A stretch of DNA of 7,109 nt from JBCCRH01 sp039208045. GTDB lineage: Bacteria; Bacteroidota; Bacteroidia; Chitinophagales; Saprospiraceae. A model generated the notes under the pieces. The model searched no databases and was not told where the DNA came from. It saw only the letters and a list, made by a program, of their open reading frames with translations. The stretch is from positions 1 through 7,109 of the forward strand of contig JBCCRH010000340.1 of NCBI GenBank assembly GCA_039208045.1, given 5' to 3'. Positions 6,854 through 7,109 of this stretch are shown here, piece by piece (within the stretch, counting starts at the first letter, position 1; the number at the start of each line of letters is the position of its first letter). Made by a program: the position numbers and the translations under genes.

Positions 6854-7109
6854 TCAATCGGACACGGTCAATGAACTTTCTTTGGTAATGGTACAATCGT
6901 ACTTGCTGAGGTCTTTACTAACGGTCTCAAAATCATTGGCGGCATCGATATTGGCAAACTTCAGCTCCGCCTGGGGTTGCTGTATGCAAATATTCATAGG
7001 GTTGTCACCTGATTTAGTAGCATCCAAAATGCCATCATACAGAATATCCTGGGAAGTACCGGGGAAAAGCAAGTTGACCATCTGCCCAAATTTTTTGCTC
7101 AAATCCGGA
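6854..7109 (-). CDS. C-terminal fragment, possibly of a parallel beta-helix repeat protein
   Basis: The frame is open to the right edge of the window, so only the last 84 residues are present. A TTG at 7102 and an ATG further in are not believable starts because codons for Pro-Asp precede them in frame. The visible part includes KKFGQMVNLLFPGTSQDILY, then NICIQQPQAELKFANIDAAN and KYDCTITKESSLTVSD. Two cysteines (in NICIQ and YDCTI) could pair in an exported protein. No motif identifies it alone. The assignment rests on context: SO2930-type dihaem cytochromes are, as I recall, encoded next to a parallel beta-helix repeat protein family, and this gene lies 23 bases upstream of one on the same strand. 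I also think such proteins end in a similar 'NIC...F-N-DA...DC' tail, but I cannot verify that here. Confidence 0.6.
   Translation of the reverse strand, partial: PDLSKKFGQMVNLLFPGTSQDILYDGILDATKSGDNPMNICIQQPQAELKFANIDAANDFETVSKDLSKYDCTITKESSLTVSD

Noticed and set aside
6831..6896. Upstream ATG extension of the cytochrome by 22 residues
   Set aside because: It would overlap the preceding gene and place a charged stretch before an otherwise perfect signal sequence that starts with the ATG at 6830.

Overview
The window looks like chromosomal DNA of a Bacteroidota bacterium, probably a Saprospiria/Lewinella-like lineage. The evidence is a long secreted protein with SprB-type repeats and a gliding-motility/type IX secretion (T9SS) C-terminal sorting domain, the lack of Shine-Dalgarno sequences before the starts, and a TAnnTTTG-type -7 box in the only divergent intergenic region. 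This taxonomic placement is inferred from content; there is no rRNA or other marker gene in the window.

Layout: a minus-strand GT-C glycosyltransferase of the ArnT/GT39 type (43-1494) diverges from a very large plus-strand T9SS cargo adhesin-like protein (1722-5216). The 227-bp AT-rich gap between them must hold both promoters. The adhesin gene converges on a minus-strand pair: the last 84 codons of an open gene that enters from the right edge (6854-7109), followed 23 bp later by a lipoprotein with two CXXCH haem sites (5748-6830). The dihaem protein matches the SO2930/HNE_0200 cytochrome family. From memory of that family, its usual partner is a parallel beta-helix repeat protein, and the upstream fragment fits the C-terminus of such a protein.

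The unusual part is the 531-bp convergent intergenic region (5217-5747), which holds no credible gene. It has two halves. The left half (5220-about 5420) is extremely G/purine-rich: a 16-bp tandem duplication that forms a textbook G-quadruplex motif just after the adhesin stop codon, then six exact copies of GACGGAGG. The right half (about 5499-5735) is a 93-bp tandem repeat made of two alternating half-units. On the minus strand each half-unit reads as an imperfect hairpin, and most are followed by a T-tract, so the array resembles a string of terminator-like elements directly behind the cytochrome gene. A short stretch at the left edge (1-42), downstream of the glycosyltransferase, resembles the G-rich element, which suggests a dispersed intergenic repeat family that sits at gene 3' ends.

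The genes do not form one pathway. The glycosyltransferase modifies an envelope glycan or lipid, the adhesin is exported to the surface, and the cytochrome pair is a separate exported redox or substrate-processing unit. I see no tRNA, rRNA, CRISPR array, insertion sequence or phage gene.
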